From positions 17,096-81,095 of the forward strand of contig JAFSPM010000048.1 in NCBI GenBank assembly GCA_017442855.1: a stretch of DNA of 64,000 nt, in the 5' to 3' direction. A model generated the notes under the pieces. The model was not told where the DNA came from. It did no database searches and saw only the letters and a list, made by a program, of their open reading frames with translations. Source of the stretch: Bacteroidaceae bacterium. Its GTDB lineage: Bacteria > Bacteroidota > Bacteroidia > Bacteroidales > Bacteroidaceae. The position numbers were made by a program, and so were the translations under genes. Positions 23,844-35,676 of the stretch are shown here, in pieces. Each line of letters begins with the position of its first letter. Within the stretch, counting starts at the first letter, position 1.

Positions 23844-26324
23844 TTAATCTTGGAAATATATTCGTTTCACACGGTTGCTTACACTGGTTAGCACCTCGTA
23901 CGGGATGGTGTCCAGCGCATCGCTCAATACGGTTACTGGCAGATGGTCGCCAAAGATTTCCACCTTATCACCTTCCTTGCAATCGATGTCGGTAACATCA
24001 ATCATGCACACATCCATGCAGATATTGCCCACGTAGGGAGCCTTCTGGCCATTGACCAGACAGTAGCAGTTGCCGTTGCCCAAATGACGGTTCAAACCAT
24101 CGGCATAGCCGATAGGTATGGCGGCAATGCGTGACGGACGGTTGAGATGTCCTTTGCGGCTATAGCCCACTGTCTCATCAGCCGGCACATCATGTGTCTG
24201 CAAGATGGTGGTTTTGAGAGTACATACATTGTGCATCACAGCATTGGTAATGGGGTTGATACCATACAAGCCCAACCCCAGACGCACCATATCCAACTGG
24301 CTGCCTGAGAAGCGCTCGATACCTGCCGAGTTGCAGATGTGTCGCAAAATCTTATGTGGAAAAGCAGCCTGTAGTTCATTGGCAGCTTTCAGGAAAGTAT
24401 TAATCTGACGACAGGTAAATGCATCAAATTGCTCGGAGTCACTGCCCACAAAATGGGAGAATACCGAGCGTACAATCAGGGCATTCTGACTCTTCAGCCG
24501 GTTAATCAGTGCAGGTATATCGGAAGTGTCGAAACCCAAGCGATGCATACCTGTATCCAGTTTGACATGTATCGGGAAGTTGGTGATACCTTCTTTCTCA
24601 GCAGCTTCAATCAAGGCTTCCAGCCAATGGAAGCTATATACCTCAGGTTCCAGCTTATAGTCGAACATGGTCTTGAAAGCGGTCATCTCCGGGTTCATAA
24701 TGAGGATGTTGGCATGGATGCCAGCCTTACGGAGTTCTGCTCCCTCATCAGCCACCGCCACCGCCAAATAATCCACCCGATGATCCTGTAAGGTACGTGC
24801 CACTTCGATGGCACCAGCTCCATAGGCCGATGCTTTCACCATGCACACCATCTTAGTAGTAGGTTTCAGCAAACTGCGATAATAGTTGAAGTTTTCAACC
24901 AAGGCACCGAGGTTGACCTCTAAGATGGTTTCATGTACTTTCTTCTCGATGGCCTCGGTCAGTTCGTCGAAGCCAAACTTACGGGCACCCTTGATGAGGA
25001 TAATCTCATGATCCAGCCTCAGCCTGTGCTCATTGATGGCCTCCAGCAAATCGTTGGTAGAGGAAAAGAAAGCACGTTCGATAGAAAACTCATCAGCACA
25101 TGAGGCAATCTCCTCACCTACTCCAATAATGCGTTGTATGTCCTTGCTGATTAGCAATTGTGCCACCTGACGGTAAAGAATAGGAGCCTTTTTGCCTGTT
25201 TCCAATATATCACTCAATATTAAAGTGCGCTTCAACTGTTTGTCTTGCGAACGGCGATACTGAAAATCCAGAGCCAGTTCCAAGGAAGTGAGATCGGAAT
25301 TGTAGCTATCATTAATCAGCAGACAGTTATTCTTGCCCTCCTTTACCTCCAGTCGCATAGCTACTGGCTCCAAATGAGCCATACGTTCAGCAACCTGCTC
25401 TGGTGGAATCATCAAGTAGCAGCAAACACCTAAGCAGTTCAGGCAGTTTTCTATAGAGGCATCATCGATGAAAGGCAACGTAAACTGATTCACCATGTCA
25501 AGGTAACGATAAGTGATTTGCGTACTATCCTCACCTTTTTCTACTTTACTAATAAATAAGGGGCGGTCGGCATCCTTACGGCTCCATGCCATCGAACGGG
25601 TAGCAAGCAGGGAATTACTCACGCAATTGTTAATGAAATCATCATCACCGTTATATATCACCACATCGCTGTCTCTGAAGAGTGTCAGTTTCTCCATGCA
25701 TTTTACCTGGCGCGAGAAGAAATTCTCCTGATGTGCTCCTCCAATATTGGTAAGTACACCGATGGTAGGTTGAATGATGTCACGCAACGCCTCCATCTCA
25801 CCTGGCTGAGAGATGCCGGCTTCAAAGATGGCGAGTTCAGTACCTTCGTGCAGTTGCCATACTGATAGAGGTACACCTATCTGGGAGTTATAACTGCGTG
25901 GTGAACGCACTACTACCTTATCAGGGCTCAACAACTGGTGCAGCCATTCCTTCACGACCGTCTTACCATTACTGCCAGTAACACCAATCACAGGGATATT
26001 GAACTGTTTTCTGATGCACTGCGCTAATTTCTGTAAGGCACTGAGCGTATCAGGCACCAACAAGATGTTGGCATCTTTGATGTTGAGGGCTTCTACCTCA
26101 GCATAATCGGAGCGAGCAACTACAAAGTTTCTCACGCCACGCTGGTATAGTTCATTGATATAGTGTGTACCGCTGTTGCGCTTTGTTGTCAAGGCAAAGA
26201 ACAGGGTTGCCTCAGGAAAGCTGAGGGAACGGCTGTCGGTCAACAGCCAATCGATGGTAGCAGGGGTATCGCCTACCCTTTGTGCACCTATTTCTAACGC
26301 AATCTGTTCAATTTGGTAAGACAT
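23844..26324 (-). CDS. Bifunctional MurF / alanine racemase fusion
   Basis: Peptidoglycan precursor enzyme of 826 residues. The N-terminal half is MurF (UDP-MurNAc-tripeptide:D-Ala-D-Ala ligase) with the ATP loop GVTGSNGKT near 110-118, [11 protein letters not shown], and NDSYNS. The C-terminal half (from about 460) is a PLP alanine racemase: Lys in [11 protein letters not shown] near 495, [13 protein letters not shown], and catalytic Tyr in VGYSRKGHL. The fusion links D-Ala supply to its use and is common in Bacteroidetes. Its start overlaps the end of the GSCFA gene by 31 bases. Confidence 0.94.
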   Translation of the reverse strand: MSYQIEQIALEIGAQRVGDTPATIDWLLTDSRSLSFPEATLFFALTTKRNSGTHYINELYQRGVRNFVVARSDYAEVEALNIKDANILLVPDTLSALQKLAQCIRKQFNIPVIGVTGSNGKTVVKEWLHQLLSPDKVVVRSPRSYNSQIGVPLSVWQLHEGTELAIFEAGISQPGEMEALRDIIQPTIGVLTNIGGAHQENFFSRQVKCMEKLTLFRDSDVVIYNGDDDFINNCVSNSLLATRSMAWSRKDADRPLFISKVEKGEDSTQITYRYLDMVNQFTLPFIDDASIENCLNCLGVCCYLMIPPEQVAERMAHLEPVAMRLEVKEGKNNCLLINDSYNSDLTSLELALDFQYRRSQDKQLKRTLILSDILETGKKAPILYRQVAQLLISKDIQRIIGVGEEIASCADEFSIERAFFSSTNDLLEAINEHRLRLDHEIILIKGARKFGFDELTEAIEKKVHETILEVNLGALVENFNYYRSLLKPTTKMVCMVKASAYGAGAIEVARTLQDHRVDYLAVAVADEGAELRKAGIHANILIMNPEMTAFKTMFDYKLEPEVYSFHWLEALIEAAEKEGITNFPIHVKLDTGMHRLGFDTSDIPALINRLKSQNALIVRSVFSHFVGSDSEQFDAFTCRQINTFLKAANELQAAFPHKILRHICNSAGIERFSGSQLDMVRLGLGLYGINPITNAVMHNVCTLKTTILQTHDVPADETVGYSRKGHLNRPSRIAAIPIGYADGLNRHLGNGNCYCLVNGQKAPYVGNICMDVCMIDVTDIDCKEGDKVEIFGDHLPVTVLSDALDTIPYEVLTSVSNRVKRIYFQD

Positions 26325-27289
26325 GATTCTTTTTCTTTATCGAAGTCAAAGTAAGGATATTTTTCTGAAAGTGCTTCTATTTTTAACACAATTTGTTGTA
26401 AAAATCGTGCATAATCCTCGGATTCTGGATGCAAAGGACGATGTTCCATCATATTTTTAATTTCTTTAACACTTTTCATCGTCATCAAAGTATCTGGGGT
26501 GAAACACGCCTCCGAGAAACGTTGCCAAATAAACTCTACAGCCATACGGGAAGGGTGCACCAAGTCGTCGGCATAGAAACGATAATCACGCAACTCATCC
26601 ATCAGCAGTTCGTAGGCAGGATAATACAGTATCTTATCAGGAAACAGTTGTTTGAGTTGATCACTCGATAACAACAAAGTGGCTTTGCTCAGCTGGTTTT
26701 CGTGCAAGCCATCACGTATGTGACGAATGGGACTGACGGTAAACAACACCCTCATGGCAGGGTTCACTTGCCAAATAGCTTGCAGCAAAGATTTATATGT
26801 ATCCACGATCTCTCCTATCGGCAACCGTCTTCTGTTAAACAGCTTTTCAGGCAGCTTATGACAATTGGCCACTACCTTTCCTGTTTCTCTCCATTCATAT
26901 ACATAGGCAGAGCCAAATGTAATGAACAGGCAAGTAGTCTGTTTCAAGCTATCGCGACAAGCAACGAGTGAATGTCGGATGTTATCCCATAAACCCTCTT
27001 TTGTGGGTGCCGAGAAATCTCCATGAAAAGAAAGGCTATGCCAACATCCCTCGTGAAAAATAAAATCATCCTCCGTTGGAAATTTATTTTCCAGTAATAA
27101 ACGAAGCGAGGAGGCGATGCTCATGGGGTTGTAGAGCACTCCAAAAGGATTGATCTGGCAACGCAACTTGGTCTCTTGCAAGCGTTCACCTATCTCGGTA
27201 GCGAAACAAGAACCCATGAGTAGCAGGACATCATGGTAATCCAGCTGAGGGGAGATTTTACTTGTTTCTACGCTTGTAAAGAGGTTCAT
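26294..27289 (-). CDS. GSCFA-domain protein (SGNH-like hydrolase family)
   Basis: Protein of 331 residues in the GSCFA family: the signature LLMGSCFATEIGERL lies at about residue 21, followed by NPFGVLYNPMSIA, later FTVSPIRHIRDGLHENQLSKA, and YFPAYE-like YYPAYELLMDELRDYRFYADD. The family belongs to the GDSL/SGNH superfamily and often neighbours murF-alr in Bacteroidetes; the reaction is unknown. An upstream in-frame ATG at 27376 would overlap dxs, so MNLFTS at 27289 is used. First gene of the apparent operon running to 18674. Confidence 0.85.
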   Translation of the reverse strand: MNLFTSVETSKISPQLDYHDVLLLMGSCFATEIGERLQETKLRCQINPFGVLYNPMSIASSLRLLLENKFPTEDDFIFHEGCWHSLSFHGDFSAPTKEGLWDNIRHSLVACRDSLKQTTCLFITFGSAYVYEWRETGKVVANCHKLPEKLFNRRRLPIGEIVDTYKSLLQAIWQVNPAMRVLFTVSPIRHIRDGLHENQLSKATLLLSSDQLKQLFPDKILYYPAYELLMDELRDYRFYADDLVHPSRMAVEFIWQRFSEACFTPDTLMTMKSVKEIKNMMEHRPLHPESEDYARFLQQIVLKIEALSEKYPYFDFDKEKESCLTKLNRLR

Positions 27290-27314
27290 ATTGTTTTTTT
27301 TCCTGTTCTTCGTG

Positions 27315-27356
27315 CAAAGATAATGTTTATTTATGTATTTTTGCATCCAAGGAGGT
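27315..27356. promoter_or_regulatory. Divergent promoter region between GSCFA gene and dxs; strong SD for dxs
   Basis: Minus-strand -7 element TATCTTTG (27322-27315) lies 26 bases before the GSCFA start. Plus-strand -7 element TATTTTTG (27336-27343) lies 18 bases before dxs. Neither has a good -33 box. AGGAGG directly upstream of the dxs ATG is an unusually strong Shine-Dalgarno for this lineage. Confidence 0.5.
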
Positions 27357-27361
27357 AAAAT

Positions 27362-29263
27362 ATGAACGAAGAACAACCAACATATAGTCTACTTGAACAA
27401 ATAAACGACCCGGAGGACCTGCGGAAAATTCCTGTAAAACAGCTTCCACAAGTTTGCAAGGAATTGAGGAACGACATCATTAGAGAAGTTTCACGCAATC
27501 CTGGGCATTTTGGTTCGAGCTTAGGTACTGTAGAACTGACCGTAGCCTTACACTATGTATTCCATACGCCCGAAGATCTGATTATTTGGGACGTTGGTCA
27601 TCAAGCATACGGGCACAAGATTCTGACTGGCAGACGCGAGGCTTTTGCTACCAATCGTCAGTTTAAGGGCATTCGTCCTTTCCCCTCTCCAGAAGAAAGC
27701 ATTTATGACACCTTTGCCTGCGGACATGCATCAAATTCAATTTCCGCTGCTTTGGGTATGGCGGTGGCCGCTCAGCTCAAAGGAGAGGAAGGCAAGCATG
27801 TGGTAGCAGTGATTGGCGATGGAAGCATGAGTGGCGGATTGGCTTTTGAGGGACTCAACAATGCCTCTTCCATGCCCAATGACCTGCTGATTATCCTCAA
27901 CGACAACAACATGTCGATTGATAACAGCGTGGGTGGCATGAAGCATTACTTGTTGAACCTGACCACCACTACCAGCTACAACCAGTTACGTTATAAGGTT
28001 GCTAGGGCGATGGAGAAGATAGGAATGCTCAACGACGAACGTCGCAAGATGTTTATCCGTTTGGGCAATAGTCTCAAATCTATCGCTGCTAATCAGCAGA
28101 ATGTCTTCGAAGGTATGAATATTCGCTATTTCGGACCTATTGATGGACATAACGTAGAGGAAATTATACGAGTGCTGAATAATATCAAGGATATGAAAGG
28201 CCCCAAACTGCTGCACCTGCATACCAAGAAGGGTAAAGGCTTTAAGCCTGCAGAGGAGGATCCTGCTTTCTGGCATGCCACCAGCAAGTTCAACCCTGAG
28301 ACGGGCGAACGAATTCCTGAAAACACAGACAATTTACCCCCTAAATACCAGGATGTTTTTGGCGAGACCTTGGTAGAGCTGGCTAAGCAGAATGACAAGA
28401 TTGTGGGCATCACGCCAGCCATGTTACAAGGTACCAGCTTGAGTAAGCTCAAGGAGGTATTTCCTGAACGCACTTTCGATGTGGGTATTGCCGAAGGACA
28501 TGCCGTGACTTTTAGCGGAGGCTTGGCAAAAGAGGGTATGCAACCGTTCTGTGCTATCTATTCTTCGTTCTTGCAACGTGCATACGACCATATTGTTCAC
28601 GATGTAGCATATCTGAATTTGCCTGTGGTATTCTGTATCGACAGAGCTGGCATCGTTGGCGAGGATGGTCCTACGCATCACGGTATGCTCGACATGGCGG
28701 CTTTACGTCCTATTCCCAACTTGACCATCGCCTCCCCAATAAATGAGGTAGAATTACGACATTTGATGTACACAGGTCAGTTACCCAACAAGGGACCGTT
28801 TGTGATTCGCTATCCAAGAGGACGAGGCATATATACCGACTGGCATCAGCCTATGGAAGAGTTGCCTGTCGGAAAAGGCAAGAAACTGAAAGAAGGCAAA
28901 GACATAGCAGTCATTACCATTGGACCTATTGGCAATGTAGCTGTTGAAGCCATCGTCAAAGCTGAAAAAGATAAGGGGTTGAGCATCGCTCACTATGATT
29001 TGCGATTCCTTAAGCCTATAGACACGGAGATGTTGGATGAGATAGGAAAGAAGTTCCATCGCGTTGTCACCGTGGAAGATGGCATCCTTAATGGAGGTAT
29101 GGGAAGTGCCGTATTGGAATATATGTCTAACCATGACTATACGCCTACGGTGAAACGCATAGGCATACCTGATTCATTCATTGAGCATGGTACGCCTGAG
29201 GATCTCTATCATCTGTGTGGAATGGATGAGGAGGGTATTTACAAAACATTGATGAGTATATGA
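27362..29263 (+). CDS. dxs: 1-deoxy-D-xylulose-5-phosphate synthase
   Basis: First enzyme of the MEP isoprenoid pathway (pyruvate + glyceraldehyde 3-phosphate, TPP-dependent), 633 residues. Motifs: [36 protein letters not shown] site [17 protein letters not shown] near 152 with NDNNMSID, and the pyrimidine-domain [15 protein letters not shown] near 425. Stop overlaps the trkA start by 4 bases, so translation is probably coupled. Confidence 0.96.
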   Translation: MNEEQPTYSLLEQINDPEDLRKIPVKQLPQVCKELRNDIIREVSRNPGHFGSSLGTVELTVALHYVFHTPEDLIIWDVGHQAYGHKILTGRREAFATNRQFKGIRPFPSPEESIYDTFACGHASNSISAALGMAVAAQLKGEEGKHVVAVIGDGSMSGGLAFEGLNNASSMPNDLLIILNDNNMSIDNSVGGMKHYLLNLTTTTSYNQLRYKVARAMEKIGMLNDERRKMFIRLGNSLKSIAANQQNVFEGMNIRYFGPIDGHNVEEIIRVLNNIKDMKGPKLLHLHTKKGKGFKPAEEDPAFWHATSKFNPETGERIPENTDNLPPKYQDVFGETLVELAKQNDKIVGITPAMLQGTSLSKLKEVFPERTFDVGIAEGHAVTFSGGLAKEGMQPFCAIYSSFLQRAYDHIVHDVAYLNLPVVFCIDRAGIVGEDGPTHHGMLDMAALRPIPNLTIASPINEVELRHLMYTGQLPNKGPFVIRYPRGRGIYTDWHQPMEELPVGKGKKLKEGKDIAVITIGPIGNVAVEAIVKAEKDKGLSIAHYDLRFLKPIDTEMLDEIGKKFHRVVTVEDGILNGGMGSAVLEYMSNHDYTPTVKRIGIPDSFIEHGTPEDLYHLCGMDEEGIYKTLMSI

Positions 29264-30600
29264 AAATCATTATTGCAGGAGCAGGGGCAGTAGGTACTCA
29301 CTTAGCCAAATTGCTATCGCGAGAGAAACAGGACATCTACTTGATGGACGAGAGCGAGGAGAAGCTCAGCACCCTGGGTAATAACTTCGACCTCATGACA
29401 GTGGTTGCCTCTCCTATATCTATTCAGTCTTTGAAGGATGTGGGGGCTTCTGATGCCGACCTGTTTATTGCTGTAACTCCTGACGAAGCCACCAACTCAA
29501 TGGCCTGTATGCTGGCTCGTAGCTTGGGTGCCAAAAAGACGGTGGCTCGCATCGATAAATATGAATATATCGAGCCCAAGAACCAAGAATTCTTCAGACG
29601 CATGGGCATCGGTTCCTTGATTTATCCTGAGCACCTGGCAGCTAAGGAAATCGTATCATCCATTCGTATGAGTTGGGTACGCCAATGGTGGGAGTTCAGC
29701 AATGGCGCACTGATTCTCGTGGGTGCCAAGATGCGCGAAAAAGCAGAGATTCTAAATATCCCATTAAAGGATTTGGGCGCTACTGACCTGCCCTATCATG
29801 TTGTAGCCATCAAACGTGGCAACGAAACCATTATACCAGGTGGTAATGACGAGATCAAACTCTATGATATCGTTTATTTTACCACTACCAGAAAATATGT
29901 GCCCTATGTACGTAAGATTGCTGGCAAGGAAGACTATCCTGATGTACGTACCGTGATGATCATGGGTGGCAGTCGCATCGCCATACGAACAGCGATGTAT
30001 GCCCCAGATTATATGCAGGTGAAGATTATTGAGCAAAATCCGGAGCGTTGTCATTACCTCACTACTGTATTGAGCGATAAGACAATGATTATCAATAGTG
30101 ATGGACGCGACTTAGACTTGCTGAAGCAAGAGGGATTGCATAATACTGATGCTTTTGTAGCACTGACAGGCAATAGCGAGACCAATATCCTGGCTTGTCT
30201 GGCAGCCAAACGAATGGGCGTGGAAAAGACGGTGGCCGAAGTGGAAAATATCGACTATATCAGTATGGCGGAAAGTCTTGACATTGGTACCGTCATCAAC
30301 AAGAAACTGATTGCCGCCTCACACATCTACCAGATGATGCTGGATGCCGACGTGAGCAATGTGAAGTGCCTGACCTTTGCTGATGCAGATGTGGCAGAGT
30401 TTACCGTCAAAGAAGACGCTCGTGCCACCAAATACATGGTGAAAGACCTGGGTCTGCCTCGTGGTGCTACCATCGGTGGTATGGTACGCAATGGTGAAGG
30501 TATCTTGGTAAGAGGTAACACACGCATAGAAGCAGGCGACCATGTGATGGTGTTCTGCCTGAAACAGACAATCCAGAAAATCGAGAAGTTCTTTAACTGA
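29260..30600 (+). CDS. trkA: Trk potassium uptake regulatory subunit TrkA
   Basis: Peripheral NAD-binding regulator of K+ uptake, 446 residues. Two RCK modules are visible: the first opens with [16 protein letters not shown] (residues 6-21), the second with [15 protein letters not shown] near 232. Each is followed by a C-terminal RCK_C segment. It overlaps dxs by 4 bases and trkH by 1 base. Confidence 0.95.
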   Translation: MKIIIAGAGAVGTHLAKLLSREKQDIYLMDESEEKLSTLGNNFDLMTVVASPISIQSLKDVGASDADLFIAVTPDEATNSMACMLARSLGAKKTVARIDKYEYIEPKNQEFFRRMGIGSLIYPEHLAAKEIVSSIRMSWVRQWWEFSNGALILVGAKMREKAEILNIPLKDLGATDLPYHVVAIKRGNETIIPGGNDEIKLYDIVYFTTTRKYVPYVRKIAGKEDYPDVRTVMIMGGSRIAIRTAMYAPDYMQVKIIEQNPERCHYLTTVLSDKTMIINSDGRDLDLLKQEGLHNTDAFVALTGNSETNILACLAAKRMGVEKTVAEVENIDYISMAESLDIGTVINKKLIAASHIYQMMLDADVSNVKCLTFADADVAEFTVKEDARATKYMVKDLGLPRGATIGGMVRNGEGILVRGNTRIEAGDHVMVFCLKQTIQKIEKFFN

Positions 30601-32051
30601 TGATCAACTACAAAGCCATCATAAGGGTTATTGGCAACTTGTTGCTGTTAGAGACAATGATGTTGCTGTTATCGTCTGGCGTATCGGCTTATTATCATGA
30701 CGATGCCTTAAATAGTCTGCTCATTACAGCTGGCTTAACAGGGATCATCGGTTCGCTTATGTCTTTCCTTTTCCGTAAGAGTCCTAATGTGTTTACCCGT
30801 CGTGATGGATATATTATGGTAACCGCTTCATGGTTAGCTTTTGCCCTATTCGGCATGCTTCCTTTCTACCTGGCAAGTCATATCCCATCTGTTACCAATG
30901 CTTTCTTTGAAGCGATGTCCGGCATCACCAGTACGGGTGCCACCATTCTTGATGACATTGACAGCATGCCTCATGGACTGCTTTTCTGGCGTAGCATCAC
31001 CCAGTGGTTCGGTGGTTTGGGTATTATCATCTTCACCATTGCCCTTCTGCCTTTCTTAGGTGTTAGTGGCTTACAGATGTTTGCAGCTGAGGTGAGTGGT
31101 CCCACCCACAACAAGGTGACTCCTCGCATCGGCATCACCGCTCGTTGGATTTGGAGCATCTATATCGGTATTACTGCATTGCTTTTTATCCTGCTGTTAC
31201 TGGGAGGTATGGGAGGCTTCGACAGTATCTGTCATGCATTTACAGCCACAGGAACAGGTGGTTTTTCTACCCATCAGGAAAGTATCGCCTACTACCACTC
31301 CTCATACATAGAATATGTGATTATAGCCTTTATGTTCATTTCGGGCATGAACTATAGCCTGCTCATCCTCTTTGTAAGTGGAAGATTTAAGAGGGCACTA
31401 AAAGACAGTGAATTGAAATGGTACACCATGATTGTCGTTATTGTTACGCTTTTTATCACTGTTATGTTATGGGCAAGTCAAAACATGGAAAGCGAAGATG
31501 CGTTTAGGCACGCCCTCTTTCAGGTGGTATCCCTCCAAACATCAACAGGTTACAGTACCACCGATTACATGCTTTGGCCTTCTGTCCTGTGGGGCATGTT
31601 ATTATTTGTCATGGTGGTGGGAGCATGTGCCGGAAGTACTTCTGGAGGTTTGAAATGTATTCGTATTTTAGTGCTATTTAAAGTGTTGTTAAATGAATTC
31701 AAGCATATTCTCCACCCCAACGCAGTGCTTCCTATAAGGATAGACAAACAAGTGGCACCTAATTCGTTGCTCAGCACAGTCATGGCCTTCTGCTTAATAT
31801 ACCTTATTATTATTTTCGGTAGCACACTCTTCCTTTCCTCTATCGGAGTTGATTTTATGGAAGCCATGGGGTGCTCCGTATCAGCACTTGGCAACATGGG
31901 ACCTGCCATTGGCAGTTACGGTCCTTCCAGTACTTGGAACAGCATGCCAGACGCTGGCAAGTGGCTGATGAGTTTCCTAATGTTGCTCGGACGTCTGGAA
32001 ATCTTTACCGTCATCCTGCTCTTCACTCCAAATTTCTGGAAACGCAATTGA
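30600..32051 (+). CDS. trkH: Trk potassium transporter TrkH
   Basis: Integral-membrane K+ channel subunit, 483 residues, with the four-repeat TrkH/Ktr fold. Pore-loop segments include MSGITSTGATI, FTATGTGGFSTHQ, SLQTSTGYSTTDY and SALGNMGPAIGSYGPS. The ATG shares its A with the trkA stop codon. Pairs with TrkA above. Confidence 0.95.
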   Translation: MINYKAIIRVIGNLLLLETMMLLLSSGVSAYYHDDALNSLLITAGLTGIIGSLMSFLFRKSPNVFTRRDGYIMVTASWLAFALFGMLPFYLASHIPSVTNAFFEAMSGITSTGATILDDIDSMPHGLLFWRSITQWFGGLGIIIFTIALLPFLGVSGLQMFAAEVSGPTHNKVTPRIGITARWIWSIYIGITALLFILLLLGGMGGFDSICHAFTATGTGGFSTHQESIAYYHSSYIEYVIIAFMFISGMNYSLLILFVSGRFKRALKDSELKWYTMIVVIVTLFITVMLWASQNMESEDAFRHALFQVVSLQTSTGYSTTDYMLWPSVLWGMLLFVMVVGACAGSTSGGLKCIRILVLFKVLLNEFKHILHPNAVLPIRIDKQVAPNSLLSTVMAFCLIYLIIIFGSTLFLSSIGVDFMEAMGCSVSALGNMGPAIGSYGPSSTWNSMPDAGKWLMSFLMLLGRLEIFTVILLFTPNFWKRN

Positions 32052-32088
32052 GATTTATTGTGTAGAGATTGCGTGTATTTTCTACATT

Positions 32089-32136
32089 ATTATTACCAAC
32101 TTATTAAAATAAGTATTATCTTTGTGAGGTAATAAT
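32089..32136 (+). promoter_or_regulatory. Promoter and operator candidate of the arabinose operon
   Basis: The -7 element TATCTTTG is at 32117-32124, 27 bases before the galM-like start. A 16-bp palindrome ACTTATTAAAATAAGT (32099-32114, 7-2-7) occupies the space just upstream of it. An outer 9-bp inverted repeat (ATTATTACC 32089-32097, GGTAATAAT 32128-32136) brackets promoter and palindrome. The layout suits a repressor, probably the AraR encoded in this operon (inference). Confidence 0.6.
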
Positions 32137-32150
32137 CATCATTTAAGGCA

Positions 32151-33296
32151 ATGAAAAATACATTCTTTTTAGCAGGTTTCATGGCGATGGCTTTGTATGC
32201 CTGCCATTCACAAGAAGAAACTAAGACTGCATTGACACAGTCGGGCTTAGACCCACAAAAGTTCGAAGCAAACGTTGACGGGCAACAGACTCATCTTTTC
32301 ACGCTTACCAACAAGAACAACATGGAAGTTTGCATCACCAATTTTGGTGGGCGTATCGTTTCTGTGATTCTTCCAGACAAAGATGGTACGCCAAGAGACC
32401 TGGTACTGGCTTTCGACAATATTGAGGATTTCCAGAACAACTCCAGCGATTTCGGTGCCAGCATAGGACGTTATGCCAACCGTATAGCAGATGCGAGATT
32501 CGAGTTGGACGGTACAACTTACGAGTTGCTTGCCAATGACGGTGACAACTGCCTGCATGGAGGCCCGAAAGGATGGCAATATAAAGTATTTGAAGGGAAG
32601 CAACTTAGTGATAACCAATTGCAGCTGACGCTTGACTCACCTGATGGCGACATGAATTTCCCAGGCAACTTAAAAGTACAAGTTACTTTTACCTTGACGA
32701 ATGACAATGCTATTGACATCAAGTATAGTGCCACTACCGACAAAAAGACGGTAATCAACATGACCAACCACTCCTATTTCAACTTGAGTGGCGACCCTCA
32801 GAATGACATATTAGACCATGTACTGTATATCAATGCCGATAACTTCACCCCCGTCAACGCAAAGTTGATTCCATTAGGTAATCTTGAAAATGTGAAAGGA
32901 ACACCGATGGACTTTACCACTCCTAAAGCTATTGGTCAGGACATCAACCAGACAGACTTCGAGCAGATTCAATTGGGTCACGGATTCGACCACAACTGGG
33001 TATTGAACACCAATGGTAACATCTCTCAATTAGCAGCGAAGGCTACCTGTCCAACTACAGGCATCAGTGTTGAGGTATATACCAACGAACCTGGCATACA
33101 GGTTTATACAGGCAACTTCCTGAATGGCCAAGTAACGGGAAAGAATGGTATTGCATATAAAAGACGCACGGCTGTTTGTTTAGAGACACAACATTTCCCT
33201 GACTCTCCTAACCAGCCTCAGTTCCCAACTGTTGTACTGGAACCCGGACAGACATATAACAGTGAATGTATTTACAAGTTTACTATAAATAAATAA
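32151..33296 (+). CDS. Aldose 1-epimerase (mutarotase), lipoprotein
   Basis: Interconverts sugar anomers so that arabinose or other aldoses can be used by the downstream pathway; 381 residues. Lipobox LYAC (Cys about 18), hence a periplasm-facing lipoprotein. Catalytic candidates: His in CLHGGPKGW, His in NMTNHSYFNLSG (about 207), Glu in CLETQHFPDSPNQP (about 345). First gene of the arabinose operon; the next gene's ATG overlaps its stop (TAATG). Confidence 0.92.
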   Translation: MKNTFFLAGFMAMALYACHSQEETKTALTQSGLDPQKFEANVDGQQTHLFTLTNKNNMEVCITNFGGRIVSVILPDKDGTPRDLVLAFDNIEDFQNNSSDFGASIGRYANRIADARFELDGTTYELLANDGDNCLHGGPKGWQYKVFEGKQLSDNQLQLTLDSPDGDMNFPGNLKVQVTFTLTNDNAIDIKYSATTDKKTVINMTNHSYFNLSGDPQNDILDHVLYINADNFTPVNAKLIPLGNLENVKGTPMDFTTPKAIGQDINQTDFEQIQLGHGFDHNWVLNTNGNISQLAAKATCPTTGISVEVYTNEPGIQVYTGNFLNGQVTGKNGIAYKRRTAVCLETQHFPDSPNQPQFPTVVLEPGQTYNSECIYKFTINK

Positions 33297-34978
33297 TGGA
33301 ACTACTTGACTGGATAGTAATAGCAGCGTTTTGCTGCATATTAGCAGGTATCATTGTTTGGGTACTGAAGAGTAAGCAGAACAACTCTGCCGACTATTTC
33401 TTAGGTGGACGAGATGCTACCTGGATTGCCATTGGTGCCTCTATTTTTGCTTCTAACATTGGCTCAGAACACCTGATTGGCTTGGCAGGTACAGGAGCCT
33501 CCAGCGGTATGGCGATGGCGCATTGGGAAATCCAGGGTTGGATGATCTTGATTTTAGGTTGGGTATTTGTACCTTTCTATAGTCGCAGTATGGTTTATAC
33601 CATGCCTGAGTTCTTGGAAAGGCGTTACAACCCACAATCACGCACTATCCTGTCTGTGATTTCTCTCGTCAGCTATGTGTTGACAAAAGTGGCTGTTACC
33701 GTATATGCAGGAGGCTTGGTATTCCAACAAGTATTTGGAATCGACACTCTTTGGGGTATTGATTTCTTCTGGATAGCTGCTATCGGACTGGTGCTGATTA
33801 CTGCCATATATACAGTGCTGGGAGGAATGAAATCAGTGCTTTATACTTCTGTTCTCCAGACACCCATTCTACTATTGGGCTCTATCATCATCCTTGTACT
33901 GGGACTGAAAGCCTTAGGGGGATGGGATGAGCTGATGGGTATCTGCAGTGCTGTAACCATCAATGATTATGGCGACCACATGACGAACCTGATTCGTGAC
34001 AATCGCGACCCTGAATACCCTTGGTTGGGTGCTTTGATCACCTCGGCCACCATTGGCTTCTGGTATTGGTGTACCGACCAGTTCATCGTACAGCGTGTAT
34101 TATCTGGAAAGAACGAAAAGGAAGCCCGTCGAGGCACTATCTTTGGCGCTTACCTAAAGATGCTGCCAGTTTTCATCTTCCTGATTCCAGGTATGATTGC
34201 CTATGCCTTAAATGCAAAAATGGGAGGTGGCTTCCTGCCTTTAGATGCAAATGGCAACACGCTCAGTGATGCAGCCTTCCCCACCCTCGTAGCGAAACTA
34301 TTGCCAGCAGGAATGAAAGGTCTTGTGGTTTGTGGCATTCTGGCTGCCTTGATGAGTTCGCTGGCATCGCTTTTCAATTCGTCATCCATGCTGTTCACCA
34401 TCGATTTCTACAAGCGCCTTCGTCCTAACACATCAGAAAAAGCATTGGTGCGTATCGGTCAAATAGCTACAGTAGTCATCGTACTGTTAGGTATTTTATG
34501 GATTCCTATCATGCGTAGCATAGGCAGTGTGCTCTACAACTACCTGCAAGATGTACAATCGGTGCTGGCTCCTAGCATTGCAGCTGCATTCTTGTTGGGT
34601 ATCACCTGGAAACGAGCCTCTGCCAAAGGCGGCATGTGGGGTCTTATCAGTGGTATCATCATTGGTTTAACCCGCTTGGGAGCCAAGGTGTACTACACCA
34701 ACGTACCCGATGCTGCTCAGACTTGGTTCAAGAGCGTATTCTACGACTTCAACTGGCTGTTCTTCAGTGGCTGCATGCTGGTATTCTGTCTGCTGGTAGT
34801 CATTGTAGTGAGTATGTGTACTGAAAAGCCTGACGAGAAGAAAGTTCAAGGTCTGGTATTCGGAACTGCTACCCCTGAACAGATAGCTGCTTCAAGGGCA
34901 AGCTGGAATCATTGGGATGTTATCCATACGATCATCATCCTATCTCTGACGGTTGCTTTCTATATTTATTTCTGGTAA
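33296..34978 (+). CDS. SSS-family sodium:sugar symporter (probable arabinose transporter)
   Basis: Inner-membrane transporter of 560 residues with about 14 membrane helices. SGLT/SSS features include NNSADYFLGGRDATW, ASIFASNIGSEHLIGLAG, YTVLGGMKSVLYTSVLQ and MSSLASLFNSSSMLFTID. Its position between mutarotase and AraR-AraD-AraA matches the Bacteroides arabinose locus, where the SSS protein imports L-arabinose. Substrate assignment rests on context. Confidence 0.9.
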   Translation: MELLDWIVIAAFCCILAGIIVWVLKSKQNNSADYFLGGRDATWIAIGASIFASNIGSEHLIGLAGTGASSGMAMAHWEIQGWMILILGWVFVPFYSRSMVYTMPEFLERRYNPQSRTILSVISLVSYVLTKVAVTVYAGGLVFQQVFGIDTLWGIDFFWIAAIGLVLITAIYTVLGGMKSVLYTSVLQTPILLLGSIIILVLGLKALGGWDELMGICSAVTINDYGDHMTNLIRDNRDPEYPWLGALITSATIGFWYWCTDQFIVQRVLSGKNEKEARRGTIFGAYLKMLPVFIFLIPGMIAYALNAKMGGGFLPLDANGNTLSDAAFPTLVAKLLPAGMKGLVVCGILAALMSSLASLFNSSSMLFTIDFYKRLRPNTSEKALVRIGQIATVVIVLLGILWIPIMRSIGSVLYNYLQDVQSVLAPSIAAAFLLGITWKRASAKGGMWGLISGIIIGLTRLGAKVYYTNVPDAAQTWFKSVFYDFNWLFFSGCMLVFCLLVVIVVSMCTEKPDEKKVQGLVFGTATPEQIAASRASWNHWDVIHTIIILSLTVAFYIYFW

Positions 34979-34994
34979 CTAACACCTCCTGATT

Positions 34995-35675
34995 ATGGAA
35001 CAACAATATTACAAAGAGTATTCCAAGTTCCTATTAGTAACTGACTGTGTGGTTTTCTGTTTCAAGGATAACCAACTGAATGTATTGCTGGTAAAAAAAG
35101 ACAGCGAGCCCTCTAAGGGTGAATGGAGTTTGCCCACAGCATTCGTCAACGAAAACGAGAGCGTTGACAACACCGTTCGGCGTGCATTAGCTGCCAAAAC
35201 AGGATTGGAGGATATCTTCATCGAACAAGTTAGATGTTTCGGAGATTTGAATCGTGACCCCTACGCTCGTATCATCTCTATCATGTACTATGCCCTCATC
35301 AACATTCAACTTTATGACGAGAAGCTAAACAAACGTAATGATGCCAGATGGTTTCCTGTAAAAGAACTTCCAGTCATGATGTATGATCAAAACGAGATGG
35401 TGGAAGTTGCCATCAAGCGCATGAGATATAGGACGATGGAGAAGCCTGTAGGCCTGCGTATGCTTCCTCCCTTATTCACTATCTCCCAACTGCACAAGTT
35501 AGTAGAGGCCATTGAGGACAAACTACGTGACAAGCGTAATTTCCGAAAAGTGGTGGAAGAGGCTTACTATATTGAAAAAACAGATAAAATTGATAAGTCT
35601 AGTTCCAAGCGAGGAGCTGCTCTCTATCGGTTTAACCAGCGGCTGTATCAGCATTACCTGAAACATAAATTATAG
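34995..35675 (+). CDS. araR: Nudix-fold transcriptional regulator AraR
   Basis: Arabinose-responsive repressor of the NrtR-like type found in Bacteroides; 226 residues. The N-terminal Nudix domain has a degenerate Nudix box: where REUXEEXGU is expected it reads R63 A L A A K T G L, so the catalytic Glu residues are lost and the domain should only bind ligand. The C-terminal part ([23 protein letters not shown] and [17 protein letters not shown]) is the winged helix for DNA. It is inside the operon it probably controls. Ligand L-arabinose is known for the family, not shown here. Confidence 0.88.
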   Translation: MEQQYYKEYSKFLLVTDCVVFCFKDNQLNVLLVKKDSEPSKGEWSLPTAFVNENESVDNTVRRALAAKTGLEDIFIEQVRCFGDLNRDPYARIISIMYYALINIQLYDEKLNKRNDARWFPVKELPVMMYDQNEMVEVAIKRMRYRTMEKPVGLRMLPPLFTISQLHKLVEAIEDKLRDKRNFRKVVEEAYYIEKTDKIDKSSSKRGAALYRFNQRLYQHYLKHKL

Positions 35676-35676
35676 T

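Noticed and set aside
27290-27376. N-terminal extension of the GSCFA protein
   Set aside because: It would cross the divergent promoter region into dxs and adds a non-conserved tail.
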